A model generated the notes under the pieces. The model had not been told where the DNA came from. It was given only the letters and a program-made list of their open reading frames with translations, and searched no databases. The position numbers were made by a program, and so were the translations under genes. From Serendipita indica DSM 11827 (lineage: Eukaryota > Basidiomycota > Agaricomycetes > Sebacinales > Serendipitaceae), in the NCBI GenBank assembly GCA_910890315.1, contig CAJVGD010000002.1, positions 1,240,001 through 1,304,000 on the forward strand: 64,000 bases of DNA, read 5' to 3'. Below, in pieces: positions 1 to 11,306 of this stretch (within the stretch, counting starts at the first letter, position 1; each line of letters starts with the position of its first letter).

Positions 1-1
1 T

Positions 2-655
2 GGTGACGAGGTGACGGCAAAGCTGTGGAAGCTTAAACTGGACGAGGCGGAAAACGAGATACGCGAGTTGCAAGCACGAATCAAGCTGCTCGAATCGCGC
101 ATTCCGAGTGACCAGTTGCCGGATGTGACGACAAATTCGCTAATGACTGTCCCATTCCCATCCGACGATGATGTGATCAGTCTGAACAGCGACCACGAGC
201 ATCGAGGGGAACCTTTGATGGCTAAAACAAAGGCAACGATTGACGTGGAGATGGTCAATGAGCTCTCGTTGCGAAGATTGCAAACAGCCGAGCTCGAGGC
301 ACGCGGTGCATTTTTGGAAGAATCACTTTCGAGTGCCCGGATGCAATTGGCGGAGAGAGATGGCCAACTTGAATGCACTACGCGAGCACTCGAAGAGTTG
401 GAAACGGAACACGCATTGGAACGCGAAGCGTGGACGGCCAAGATGGGCGAGTACGAAGACGAAGCGGCAAGACGATTGGAGACGGTAAAAGAACAGGCTC
501 GGACTAGGGAAATGTGGAAGGAACGAATGGAGGCTGCTCTGGGTGCATGGACGAGCGTGCGAATGGATACCAAGGCGGAATTGGAGAGCGTGCGGCAGAT
601 GCAAGCGACACTAGACGTGCTCAAGGCTGGCCTGAAAACTGTGCGTGTCGAGTGA
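2..655 (+). CDS. Coiled-coil protein, C-terminal part (5' end off the window)
   Basis: The frame is open from base 2 and closes at TGA 653-655, so only the last ~218 residues are visible. They are strongly charged, poor in Gly and Pro, and show heptad-like Leu/Ala spacing with many Glu, Lys and Arg in two blocks (about residues 8-35 and 85-200), separated by an acidic Ser/Asp linker. This is the composition of a rod or scaffold coiled coil. No catalytic or membrane segment is visible and no intron is needed. The gene ends 155 bases from the convergent ammonium transporter. I do not recognise the family; a cytoskeletal or vesicle tether is possible but unproven. Confidence 0.7.
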   Translation, partial: GDEVTAKLWKLKLDEAENEIRELQARIKLLESRIPSDQLPDVTTNSLMTVPFPSDDDVISLNSDHEHRGEPLMAKTKATIDVEMVNELSLRRLQTAELEARGAFLEESLSSARMQLAERDGQLECTTRALEELETEHALEREAWTAKMGEYEDEAARRLETVKEQARTREMWKERMEAALGAWTSVRMDTKAELESVRQMQATLDVLKAGLKTVRVE

Positions 656-809
656 TCGTTTTTTTACGCTTGTAGTCTATGTGTACGAATCTATGCGTGT
701 AATTTACGTCTTGCAAGTTTCAGGTTCTTTTCCCTTGAACAGATTCTATTATGACAAGTGGTAATGACAAAAAGAGGGGAAAAAAAGGACAGCAAGAAAC
801 GAGGGGAAT

Positions 810-2399
810 CTATGCATGGTGAGCATGAGGCTCCTCCTTTTCAGCGAGGGGCGGGCTCTCTGCGCGCATCTCCGACTCTTTTGGTCCGAGATCGGCATCA
901 ATGCCAACATAGTCGTAGGCAAACTCTCCCATCTCGGCATCATCGATACCGACAATCTCTGCCTCTTCAGTGGCGCGCAGACGAAGGCCGGGGATAAAGT
1001 GCATGACCCAGAGGATGAGGGTGGTCATGACGAGCGAGTAGCCGAAACCGGCGCAGCAGTCTGCGAGCTGGTAGCCGAGTTGGACCCAGTTGTGGTCGAT
1101 CCAGCCACCGTTGATGACGGAGAAGCCGTCGAGAGCGGCAACCTGCTTCTGGGCAAAGAGGGCGGTGAGGATGTTACCGACCATACCACCGACACCGTGA
1201 GAGGCAAAGATATCGAGCGGGTCATCATAGTTGAAGATAAACTTGAGCTTTGTGGCAAAGTTGCACACGGTACCGGCGACGACACCAAATGCGACAGAGG
1301 CGGATGGACCGACGAAACCAGAAGCGGGTGTGATGGCAACGAGACCGACGATGCCACCAGAGCAGAAACCGACAACGGACCATTTACGCTCGAGACGGTA
1401 ATCCCAGAGCATCCAGGTGAGACCGGCAACGGAAGCGGCGAGGTTGGTGATGATGCATGCATTGGCGGCACGCATGTTTGCAGAGAGTGCTGAACCTCCG
1501 TTGAAGCCAAACCAGCCGAACCAGAGGAGAGCGGTGCCTAAGACGACATAGGACGAATTGTGTGGCTTGTAAGCGAGACGTTCAGTTCCGTAGCCGCGAC
1601 GTTTGCCAAGATAGATGGAAATGGCTAGCGCGGCGGTGCCAGAGGAAATGTGGACTGGCGTGCCACCCGCGAAATCGAGACCGCCAATCTTGAAGGACCA
1701 GCCGTTGGCGTTCCATGTCCAGTTGGCGATTGGGTCGTAGACGAGAGTGGACCAGATGAAGACGAAGACCATCATCGGACCCAGACGACCGCGCTCGGCG
1801 ATGGCACCGACGGCGAGCATGGGACTGTGGGGATGGAGAAATGATCAGATAAGGAATAAAAATGATAAAAATAGAATAGAAACGCACGTAATAGCCGCGA
1901 ACATGAGCTGGTAGACGCAAAAGACGATTGCGGGGATGCGAGTTGAGCCCATCGAGGGCGCGTCGAGGACACCGACGAGAGCAGCATACTTGAGATCACC
2001 GATGAAAGCATTTCCGGTCTCCGAAAAGGCGAGTGAGTAGCCCCAGATGTACCACTATCCAATCGTCAGCCAAGGGGGATTAATCGGTTGAATTGCAGGG
2101 ACTGACCTGGAAGGAAACGACACCAACGGTGACCATACAGAGCCAGAGTTGGTTAAGGGCATTCTTACGGCGGAGAAGACCCGAGTAGAGATAGCCCACA
2201 CCGGGGATCATGATCCAGACGAGGGCTGTCGAGGCGAGTGTCCAGGCGATGTCTCCAGCATTGTAGACGAAATCTGTGCCGTCTACGTTGTGGACCATGT
2301 CGTTGGCTGGCGGAGAATGTCAGCAAGTCTGGCGAAACGAACAAAACTGGTAGTGGACATACACGCGGTCGCATAGGTAATGTTTACAGCCATTGCCAT
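810..2399 (-). CDS. AMT: Ammonium transporter (Amt/Mep family)
   Basis: Trimeric 11-helix channel that moves ammonium into the cell at the plasma membrane. Four exons join cleanly: ATG at 2399-2397, a short first exon ending TGT-free before donor GTATGT, an exon carrying GYLYSGLLRRKNALNQLW, one ending in YQLMFAAIT, and a long last exon (1820-810). Family marks are DFAGGTPVHISSG, the pore histidines in PVHISSG and DIFASHGVGGMVGN, GWFGFNGGSALSAN, and a charged cytosolic tail ending in a His-rich tip. The product is roughly 475 residues, normal for fungal Amt proteins. GATA and CCAAT elements upstream suit nitrogen control. Identity is certain; which of the fungal Amt paralogs it is cannot be told. 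Confidence 0.95.
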
Positions 2400-2949
2400 G
2401 ATGGGCAAGAATCAAGCAGGGGACAAGCTGTAAAGCCAAACAGAGGGGCGGGGCGGGTCGTGCGAGGATTTATAGACGGATGAAAGTCGAGCGGCCCATT
2501 CAGCCTTATCAGCCAATCAGCGTCCGCGCACTCATCTCGGCCTTGGGGGGTCCCGCTTACTAGAAATATGTTACAACTGATTATAACGTGGGACGCACAT
2601 GTGTTCAATAATCCAAGACTTTTGCTGCAGCGGCCTGGGAAAGAGTGCACATGCTAGAACATTAGAACATTGCCAACTCACTTTCTTCTACATGAGATCT
2701 ACATCTTCCAGAGTTCTCAGTACCAAGCCCTTGCCTACCGGCTCGGCCCGGTGCCTTATCTCCCCCAAGCATCATCGACGATAACGCAGAGTGCCCAATT
2801 GGTCGATAACTCTTGTCTTTTCTAAAATCGGCATCGACGGCATCATTTTCCATCCAATCCATCAGGCATGGGCTTTGCATGGCGCGGCATGGGGACCTCG
2901 TATGGCTCTAGCATGGCCCTACACAACCGGCTAGCAGAGATAGTACCTG
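2400..2949. other. Non-coding stretch: transporter promoter and PPIL2 3' side
   Basis: No supported gene. It holds the promoter of the minus-strand ammonium transporter (see the GATA/CCAAT entry) and, at its right end, the 3' side of the minus-strand cyclophilin gene. Confidence 0.6.
2505..2517 (-). promoter_or_regulatory. GATAAG site next to a CCAAT box upstream of the ammonium transporter
   Basis: On the minus strand GATAAG (2510-2505) lies about 110 bases before the transporter ATG; CCAAT reads on the plus strand at 2513-2517. GATA factors of the AreA/Nit2 type bind HGATAR sites and switch on ammonium transporters when nitrogen is poor. A second GATAAG (2760-2755) lies further upstream. 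Site function is inference from family knowledge. Confidence 0.45.
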
Positions 2950-5114
2950 TCACCACCCGCTGAAGTCTCCCCAGCCTACTTTCCGCTTCTTCGTCTCACT
3001 TCCCACGTCTTGTCCACCTCCTTCCCGAGGCCGCTTCAGCTGCAGGTACTTGCCCACCCCGCTCCCGCCTCCCCCACTGCTCCCATTCGCGGCAGAGCTC
3101 GAAGGCTTGATCACCTCGCCAAACCAGTTGCCTGCTCGCTCAGCTTCTGCCTTTTTCCTCTCCGCCTCGCTCAACGACGCAGATGCCGCGAGCGAAGAAC
3201 TAGACGCACTCTGTTGCTGGTGCGCAAGCTTCTTGGCTAGCCGCCTCTTGTAATCATCGAATGGATCCGCGTGGCTGTTCCACCAGAAGAGGGTCCACAA
3301 ACAACCAGCAATCGTTATCAGCTATAAAGTGTGGGGTATTCAATAGAAAAGAGAAGACGTACATGGCCACTTCGGTAATCTTGACCGGCTTCAAAGGTCG
3401 GTCTGTGCCAGGCTTCACCGCCATCTGCTCCAGCGCATCGAGCACATCCTCTCCACCCACCAGCTTGCCGAATACAGTATGTTTCCCATCTAAAATGGGA
3501 AACTGTCAGCATCTGTAACATACTATTCTCACCCACGCACCAAGGTGTGGCGTTGCCCGGAAGGTAATATACCATTGCGACCCATTGGTGTCTGAATAGA
3601 TAATAAGACCGAGTTTGATAAACTTTGGAAAGCCTAAACCTTTGCCTTTATTTGCCATTGCCAGCACACTGCATCCTGTCAACCCAACGTCTAAAGCCAG
3701 GATAAACTCACCCCCTGGAATCATGCTTCGCCGCCCCTTTTAGATCATACTCGTCCCGGAATGGCGATCCCCAGTACGATTGTCCTCCTGAGCCAGTCCC
3801 CGTAGGATCTCCAGTTTGCACCTGCGCCTCGTCAGAAAAAATGACAATAAAGCTAGGATAGTTACCATAAAATTCGGAATCATTCGATGGAATATCACAT
3901 CATTATACTTGCCTTCTCGTGCCAGCATGAGAAAATTGTAGCATGTCTTTGGCGCCTGCATGCCACCATTCAGTCACACCTCTCGTCTTCTAAAAACATC
4001 CGCACCTTTTCACAGAACAACTCCAAGTTGAGGCTTCCTCCGAGACTGGTCACCACACGCACGTACGCCCTCCGCTTGCCGACGTCCTTCTCCTTCTTGG
4101 CCTTGACTGGGTTTTGGATCGCATCAAACATGAGCTCTTCTTCGTCAAACATGGCCGGCGTCGATGCCGTATGTGGGTCAATGGACGTCGAAGTGAGCGA
4201 TGCACCTGGAAGACCCGACGAATATGGCGACACGTTGTCTATCGAAATTCTCAGCATCTCAGCCAATGGTATCAAGTCATCAAAGGCGTACATGGTTCTG
4301 GAGCCTTTGATTTGCTGGCCGTGGCTGCGGCGCCCGCAGACGATTTCGAAACCGTCGTCTTTGGTTTCGCTGAAGGAGGTGGTTTCGGTGGTTCCATCAA
4401 TGCGTGCGGATTTTGAAGTGTAATGATATCCGACCTAACAACGCAATGAGAACTCTTCTACCAACAAGGAAAAGGCGTACTTTTGAAATGGAGAATCGTC
4501 AATGGCATCCCGACCTCCCATGTTCTTCAAGCTTTCCGCCAGGTATACATTCCCCGTCGTTGCGAGCGCCACAATGTGCGAGTGTTCGGAAAAGGGCTTA
4601 AAGGAAACTGGGTCGTGCATTTGGTCGTCGGCATTGCGATGGTAGTGCAAGTTGATGAGTGAAGATGGTTCAAGCGGTTGGTTCGTGATCGGGTGCACGT
4701 TTTTGTGCTGTCTTTATGCGTGCCTACTTGTTAGTAACACGGTCCATAACTGGGAATGGACAGCGTACTTTAGCCACGGTATTATCGAGCTCAATTCAAA
4801 TACAGTTCCTGTCCCGTCTGCGTTTCGCGCGCACACTGGCGTTTCAAATGGTTGGAATGTGAGCGCGCAACAGTCAAACGGGGTAATGGCGCGTGGATTG
4901 AGTCCCTCCTGTTTCCTACATCCGATATAAATTCACTATATCGAAAAAAGGAGCGGATAACATACTTTCTGTAGCCAGCGCTGCTAGCAGAATGTTGACC
5001 TCCGGCCTCGCCGCTGTGCTCGGCATGTGTAATGTACAATTTGTTGCTGTTCCCGTGTCCCCTGTCGGAATTTCATCAATTACATATCCTCTTTGTCAAT
5101 CCTTGAGCGTACAT
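2950..5114 (-). CDS. PPIL2: U-box cyclophilin, peptidyl-prolyl isomerase-like 2 (Cyp8/PPIL2)
   Basis: Nuclear peptidyl-prolyl isomerase that also carries a U-box, known from spliceosome-associated complexes and ubiquitin transfer. The N-terminus reads [18 protein letters not shown], then the U-box ([57 protein letters not shown]). The cyclophilin domain follows: [63 protein letters not shown]. The active-site Arg (FHRMIPNF) and Gln (GSQWYIT) are present; the usual Phe after Gln is Trp. A basic tail ends WGDFSGW. At least seven introns are needed. The best start has its ATG split by a 51-base intron (5112-5062), because an in-frame stop lies just upstream of the GHGNSNK codons. The Trs65 start codon is only 37 bases away. 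Confidence 0.9.
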
Positions 5115-5151
5115 TGTGGTGGCAGGAGCCAAGGTTGCGTTTCTCCTCACC

Positions 5152-8047
5152 ATGGCCGAGTCGTCACTCGAGCATCTCTTCGGCGCATGCACACTCTCTT
5201 TATCCACACCAGAAAACGCCTATGCGCTGCCCTCGACGCTGCCAGGCCCGAGTTCGTGGCTACAGACTACACTTGCAGAAACCGTCGATCGTAAACTCGC
5301 CTACTTTGACGAAGTTTTGAGCGCATTTCTCGTCTTACGTATACCATATGACCCATCGTCTACGGGAGATGACGATCAGGGGGAGATTACTGCCGCATCC
5401 ACCATCACCAACGTGAATGAGAGCGGTCGTCCACCGACGGATATTCTCACTTTTTTGACGTTTCTACAAGTCGGATTCGACGCGTCGTATATTGCTCCAC
5501 GACAGGAAAGTCCGGTCGCAAGCCCTGGAGGCGCTATACCAGCGACACCAGGACCTGAACAGCCCAAGACGGGGAACGCCTTTCTGGGTCCACCACCTCC
5601 TGGAAGACCGGGCGCGAAACCAAGGCCGGGGAGTAGTCCTCTGAAACCACGCCCGCCACCCCTCATTCCGCCACAAACGCCCAATCCTACTCCACAGATG
5701 GAGGATTCAGAGCGACAGTACGCAGTTGCAGAGGGAATACAGCTCCACTCGTTTATCTGGGGGGATGCACCTGGCGCGGGTGCGAAAGAAACCAGAAAGG
5801 ACGAGTTTTGCATCCTATGGGATGAAAAGTCCAAAGAGTGGGTCGTCATTTATCGGATGGATGTCACCATAGGTATATCCTCTCGATCTCATTTGCGGGA
5901 GACTTCTGACCCCTCTAGTGTATCTAAAGACCCGAGTCCCTGATCCGCTGCTGTCGCTGACGGTGTCGATCACGTTGAGAGAGAAACCGCTCGCCATTAC
6001 ACCAGCACGCAAACCAATATTCGACATGCTTCATGTCGGAGACGATGCCACCCGAACGCCCACACAACCACACACCCAACAACCGGCCATGCCGAGCTAT
6101 CGCGACTTGTTTGGAGACCTCGAGGAAATCAACTTGCTTGATGGACTCTCTACAGGCACAACATTCCCTACAAAGGAAGATGAAGAGCCATTCGAGTTAC
6201 CAACAACGAGAGTTGCCTCTATCATCCGACGACAAGCATACTGGCTCCCTCCACTTCGCACACGACAGGTCGCACCCATCCCGTCTCCTACATCTGCACG
6301 CACCTCTCGACCGGTTCTCCGAAAGGCGTTTCGCAAAACACTAAGCACGTGCAATGGATTCAGCGTCCGCATGAGGACAATTTTCGTGCCATATGTCCTC
6401 ATACCAGGCATTGGTGATGACGACGAGGAGCGCCGACAGGCTGGCAGCGAAGAGCGGAGCGTCGTCCTCTGCGTAGAGATTGAAAACACCGGCGAATCGG
6501 CAAAGGACTTTGAAGTCGAGTCGGTCAAGGTTAATGTTAGCGGCGAGGGCGCATCCTCGTATTTAATCAGCTGGGGGGAGAGTCTGGCCAAGATGGAGCC
6601 AGATTCTGTCTTCCCATTGCGCTTGAAACCGATTGAGCAATGCAACCTGCTCTATTCGGTCACATTCCTTCATCCGACGGACGCAAATGACCCAATTCCT
6701 AGAGGATCGACAGCACCACCCCCAGCTGCCGCCGGGGACTTGCATCGTTCGGTGTCAATTATTATTAGGGGACGGCCATGCGAGCTCATCAACGGCAAGC
6801 TATCTTACCCGACGGACGCATTCAATTCAAAGTGGAATTGCATGCTCAACCTTGCCACGAATCAACAAGCCGACGTCAGTGACTATCAGCTCAACGAACC
6901 TCTTTCTCCAGGAGATGCGCTACCGACACCCGCGACACCGTTCCCTGTCTCCAGTCCGAGAGTACAGACCGAATTCGAACGTAACCACCCAATATCGTCC
7001 ACCAGATCTCCTGCTATCGGAGGAAGTAAAAGACACACAGTTTCTGGTCTAAGTGGTCGGAGAAACACGATCCCATCGCCTATCAAAGTTCGGTTTTCTC
7101 TCCCGGCTGGTATCACGGCAACCTCGACTCCTTCTACTGCTGGCGTGCGTATCAATCAGTCTGGCCCACCGAGCCCTGCTGGAGGGAGCAGCGGGCTGGC
7201 GACACCGACGACAGCATATGTCCCACCAACACCTGCATACCCTGCCTGGCCGACCGATACACAAGTTGTACCTCCAACCCCGTATCTACAAGCACCGATG
7301 ATGGGTCAACAAGGCAGCATGGTCGGCCAAGTCGTCGAACCGCACCGTGAGCGACGCATGGGAGCATCCGGAGCGTTTCTCCCTCCTACTCCCGGTCCAT
7401 CAGCTTATGGTGCGACTGTTTCAGAGAAGCTCATGAGCATGGAACCCTATTCGGAACCAGTCGTAGTCTCTGTCGCGCTCCTTAGTCCACTGCAGGCCAC
7501 AAGCGAAAAGGAGCACCGGCGCGCGTTGGGTGTCAAAAAGGATTGGATATATCCACTGGATATATTTGCATTGGAGATTTTCGTCTTCAACCAGAGCCCG
7601 GTGACCAGACGGTTTGAGGTGTCGTTCCCAGATAAGAAGAGGTATAGGAAGCAATTGGCAGAAGATAAGCGACGGAGTGCGCTACAAGAAGGCCCGTATA
7701 CAAACCATCGCATGGTCGGTGATGCCCTCTCAAGGATCGGGAGCCAAGCAGGTATTCTACCATTAGAAAACCGTATTCGAATCGGGTGCGTATAGAACCT
7801 TCTTCTGCATAGCTTATGGATGGACTTTGACACTGGATTCTAGGCCCCTTCGACCCGAGACGTGTCAGTCCGTGCGCATGCAGTTCTTGGCGCTCAGGCC
7901 GGGACTTCACTCAGTCGACACGCTTACTATTACAGATACCGAAGCAGAGTTTTCTTTGAACTTGCGGTACGTAACTTTCACCATCAAATTCCCGCTCATG
8001 GCTCGCTCAGGTCTGTGATGGATGTAGTCGTACGCGACCCCTTTTGA
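5152..8047 (+). CDS. TRS65: TRAPP complex subunit Trs65-like
   Basis: Trs65-type subunit of the TRAPP tether, which activates Rab/Ypt GTPases at the Golgi. Four exons: ATG 5152, introns near 5873-5919, 7788-7843 and 7966-8010, stop TGA 8045-8047. The N-terminal part has MAESSLEHLFG and a Pro-rich loop. The middle holds Ig-like beta segments (VVLCVEIENTGESAKDFEVE; CNLLYSVTFLHP; SVSIIIRGRPCELINGKLSY). A long Pro/Ser/Thr linker follows, then the conserved C-terminus with GILPLENRIRIGPL, CQSVRMQFLALRPGLHS and SVMDVVVRDPF, which is the strongest family match. Length (~930 residues) is larger than yeast Trs65, as in other basidiomycetes. It is transcribed away from PPIL2 through a tiny shared promoter. 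Confidence 0.8.
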
Positions 8048-8507
8048 ATCGACTAGTCGAACGAACGGCGCCTATTTTTTACTGTATCTACGTTCTCTCT
8101 CTTTTCAGGGTCCTTCAAGTCCCGGAGCCGTTGACATCCCAAGCAACACGCCTTCACGATCTGCCATGCACGTCAAAATAATGACAATCTTATCCCGGTG
8201 ATCACACCGCAACCTTGATAGACAACCTTAACCTCCGCTCTCTAGCAAATCTTGTCAAGCCAAGACAGGTCTGCGGCGACCTGAATAAGAGGTGTACCTA
8301 AACTTACCCACGGTAAACCTAGGGACGCAATCCATCGTTTCCGGCTGCTTCGCATCTTGCGCACCTCCGAGACATATGTATGTGGCGTGTATGACCTCCC
8401 GCCAGGGGCAGTCTCGTATCCGCTGCCAATCGTCGACTATTAAGACGCCCCAACATTGACTTTTTCCAGCGAGGATTTCCCCCTCTCGTCCACTCCTTTC
8501 CTCCATA
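8048..8507. other. Intergenic, promoter side of first DUF4436-like gene
   Basis: No coding frame with support. It lies between the Trs65 stop and the next ATG and probably holds the Trs65 terminator and the promoter of the first membrane-protein paralog. CT-rich runs precede the ATG at 8508. Confidence 0.5.
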
Positions 8508-10347
8508 ATGTCTTCTGTCTATGAAAGTAAGCAGTCTCTCCTTGTAGTGTCTCCTTGCGGCGTATGCATGAGCTGATCGTCGAATACAGAAGCACCTAAC
8601 TCACCTTCTTTTTACGATACACATACAATCAACAGCAATGGTACCATAGTTCAAAGTCCCATCGCCGTTACTTTTGCTGCTGCAGACGAGTCTAAGAAGG
8701 AACCTAACCTTGCTCTGACACAAAAAGGACCCACTCCGGGGCGCAAGTATTCTGCTCAATGGGTAAAATATAATTGGGAAGCTGCCGTCCACGCTGGTAC
8801 CCTGTTGCCCCGCCTCGTCTATAGCGGGGTGGTTCTTTTGCTCATCATTGCTTGGATTCTTGTTACGTAAGGCCATTCTCCCTTTTCTATCGACAGCTTC
8901 TGATCAATCGATGAAGGCTTGCTTTCACCAAGTCCGAGCTCGATTTCGGTGAGGCTGATCAATGATTCCAAACTGTAACTCATCACTATCCCAAGAGAAA
9001 CAAAATGCTCGAGAAATTACAGTCAATCATAGCAAGACGGACATTCTGCCTGATGGCGCGGTATGTTGTTCCCTCGGGCTGCTACCTAATCTCAAGGCGT
9101 GTAGGTTGGGCTCAAGGGTCAATTCCTCAATTTTGACCCTGCGAAGCATTCCTTGACTGTTTCCTGGTCGGGAATATATAGAGCAGACAACGGAACAGGT
9201 TGGACGACTCTTGGTGACTACGACGACCCCAGCAGCGTCGTCTTCGACGAAGGGATCGCTATTTTTCGTGATCTTTGTGCAACACAGTGGGATTATGTTT
9301 GGAATAAGACATCCCAGACGATCCTCAGGAACGGAACCTTCCACTCCAAGCTTGAGCTCGACGAGCGCGAGAAGGCTGATAAGAACGTCACCCTCGCATA
9401 TATGTATCGCGTCCATAACGAATCCGCGATCCCAGCTGGAATTCTGGGTGTTCATCCTTGGGATTCCTTTGACACCGACATCACATTCGCGCAACTGCGA
9501 TCGCAAGATGTTTGGGTGGCCCCATTGATGGGATACCCATTTGACCTTTGGTCAGGTAGGCGGCGTATTGGTCTTCCTGGATGCACCTCACATTCAGAAT
9601 AGGATCCATTGTGTTTGTGGCTAGTGATCTCGCCTGGGTCCAAAAAAACCACATCAATGGCGGCAACGTTTTCGAAATAGCAAATGTTATGATGGCTGGC
9701 AACACATGTAAGCCTATCTGCTGAACCTTTGTATCGAAACTGACAACGAGTAGTGAACTGGCGGTTCTCATTCGACTTCAATAACACGTGCAAGACGGAT
9801 CAAGTATGGGACTACACGAACCGGACCACCTTCCATCATTCTTGTCATTTGGTAAGGGCTCATTCGACAAAGCAGTTGGTCACCTGATGAAGTACAAATC
9901 TAGCAAGTTAACTTTGTCGGAAGACGTCCTCCTATGGTAATATTTGCAGCTGTTTCAGCCGTAATAGTGAACTGGACGTCTGCCCTTTTCATATTCATCC
10001 TGACTTGCGAGGCCATCGTCATGAGGAGGAAGTACATGCTGAACGGCACGGATATCTTGTCCGTTTGGTGAGATTAAATCTTCAGAACCCCAATGCATAA
10101 TCCTAATTGCCACCGTAGCTTCACTGCACTCTTCGCTCTGCCTACAATCAGATCTTTGCTGCCAGGAGCACCCGAATACGGTATGTGCCGACATCCTGGA
10201 TACTACCTTGTTTCATTTGGAGTCCCAGGCATGATTCTCGACTTGGTCGGCGTTCTACCATGCACAATTCTCATCGCACTTTGCACGGTTGCCGTCGCTG
10301 TGGCGAAACTGAACAAAAGGCGCAAAGAAGAGAACAAAGACGAATAG
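8508..10347 (+). CDS. DUF4436-like membrane protein, paralog A
   Basis: First of three tandem paralogs. A seven-codon first exon (MSSVYE, donor at 8527) leads to a Pro/Ser-rich cytosolic segment, then a membrane anchor (LVYSGVVLLLIIAWILV). A lumenal or extracellular beta-rich domain follows, with SWSGIYR, WDYVWNKTSQTILRNGTF, YMYRVHNESAIPAGILG and HPWDSFDTDITF; it carries several N-glycosylation sequons. Three more hydrophobic spans close the protein: AVIVNWTSALFIFILTCEA, FTALFALPTIRSLLPGAP and LVGVLPCTILIALCTVAVAV, then a short basic tail. The PGAP motif followed by a hydrophobic helix resembles DUF4436 proteins of actinobacteria and fungi. Function is unknown. This copy differs most from the other two. 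Some exon joins around 8870-9115 are uncertain. Confidence 0.75.
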
Positions 10348-11306
10348 AAGACATTGCCATATCCTTGCCGCGAGAAGCTCCCAAGGCGGTAGTGATGATT
10401 ATTGGCTGGCTGGTCGTTTTCATATCAGGGATCGTTTATCGACATATCTGGTCTACGGCTCTTCATTCCCTTTGCACGGTTCACGTCCGTATGGCAAGCA
10501 ACAGACGACAGGAACAATAAGAATAGAACAATAGTAATATCACTGACACTCTTTACAAAGACTAGTATAGATCACTTGCTCTAATAGGTACTTAGTACAA
10601 TTCAGGGGTTCAGGAGGGTCGGCAGACTTGGTCTCCGCTGTCCGTCAACAGGGCCCGGAACTAGGTTCATGATCTTGAATTGAGGGTCATCCGGAGTTGT
10701 ACTATAGCCTGGACGTTTGACTAGGAAGTAAGTCGCGACCCAATTTCAATATGTTCATCCGAGTTTCTCGCTCAAAAATGCCTCAATTCGGAGTCCCCGT
10801 CTCGGACAGGTCACGGAAGCCGGAGTCACGATTAAGGGTTTCTGAAACCCATTCACTTTAACAAGATGCTTTATTTGTGATGGCGCTCAATATGAGCGGG
10901 GCAGTCTCCAATTCAAGGACTGCGTGCACTGTCTTGCCTGTCACCTGGTGGCATTTCCCAGCGGGTGGTCGCATCCTCCGAGCGCATGTCAGTCAGACCC
11001 GGCACCTGCAACTACAACTCGAGGCAAGTAGAGGAAGGACCTAGTAATATGTCCTTGATAAGACCACGGTCCCAGTGAATGACTCTCCAAGGGATTTGCT
11101 CGAGTCCTGGGTACGTCTCGCCAGCGAGCTGTCACTCATCTATAGACCAGGGGTTCAGTGTTCAAGGGCTAGCAAATGACTACCTCCGATCCTGCGGGCA
11201 CCAAACCACCGGGACATTTGTATTTCTTATTCAGACCGTAGAGACCCTACTTATAAGGACCCAAAGCCTGGCTTTGCCGTTCGCTGGCTAGTTTCCTTCC
11301 ACTATC
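10348..11306. other. Intergenic between paralogs A and B
   Basis: About 950 bases with only short frames and no codon pattern I can support. It should contain the terminator of paralog A and the promoter of paralog B; I see no repeat or mobile element. Confidence 0.5.

Noticed and set aside
816-1493. Plus-strand frame of 225 codons
   Set aside because: Antisense to the last exon of the ammonium transporter; composition (Gly, Asp, Glu-rich) is a shadow.
5376-5849. Minus-strand frame of 157 codons with Gly/Pro-rich sequence
   Set aside because: Antisense to the Pro-rich loop of Trs65.
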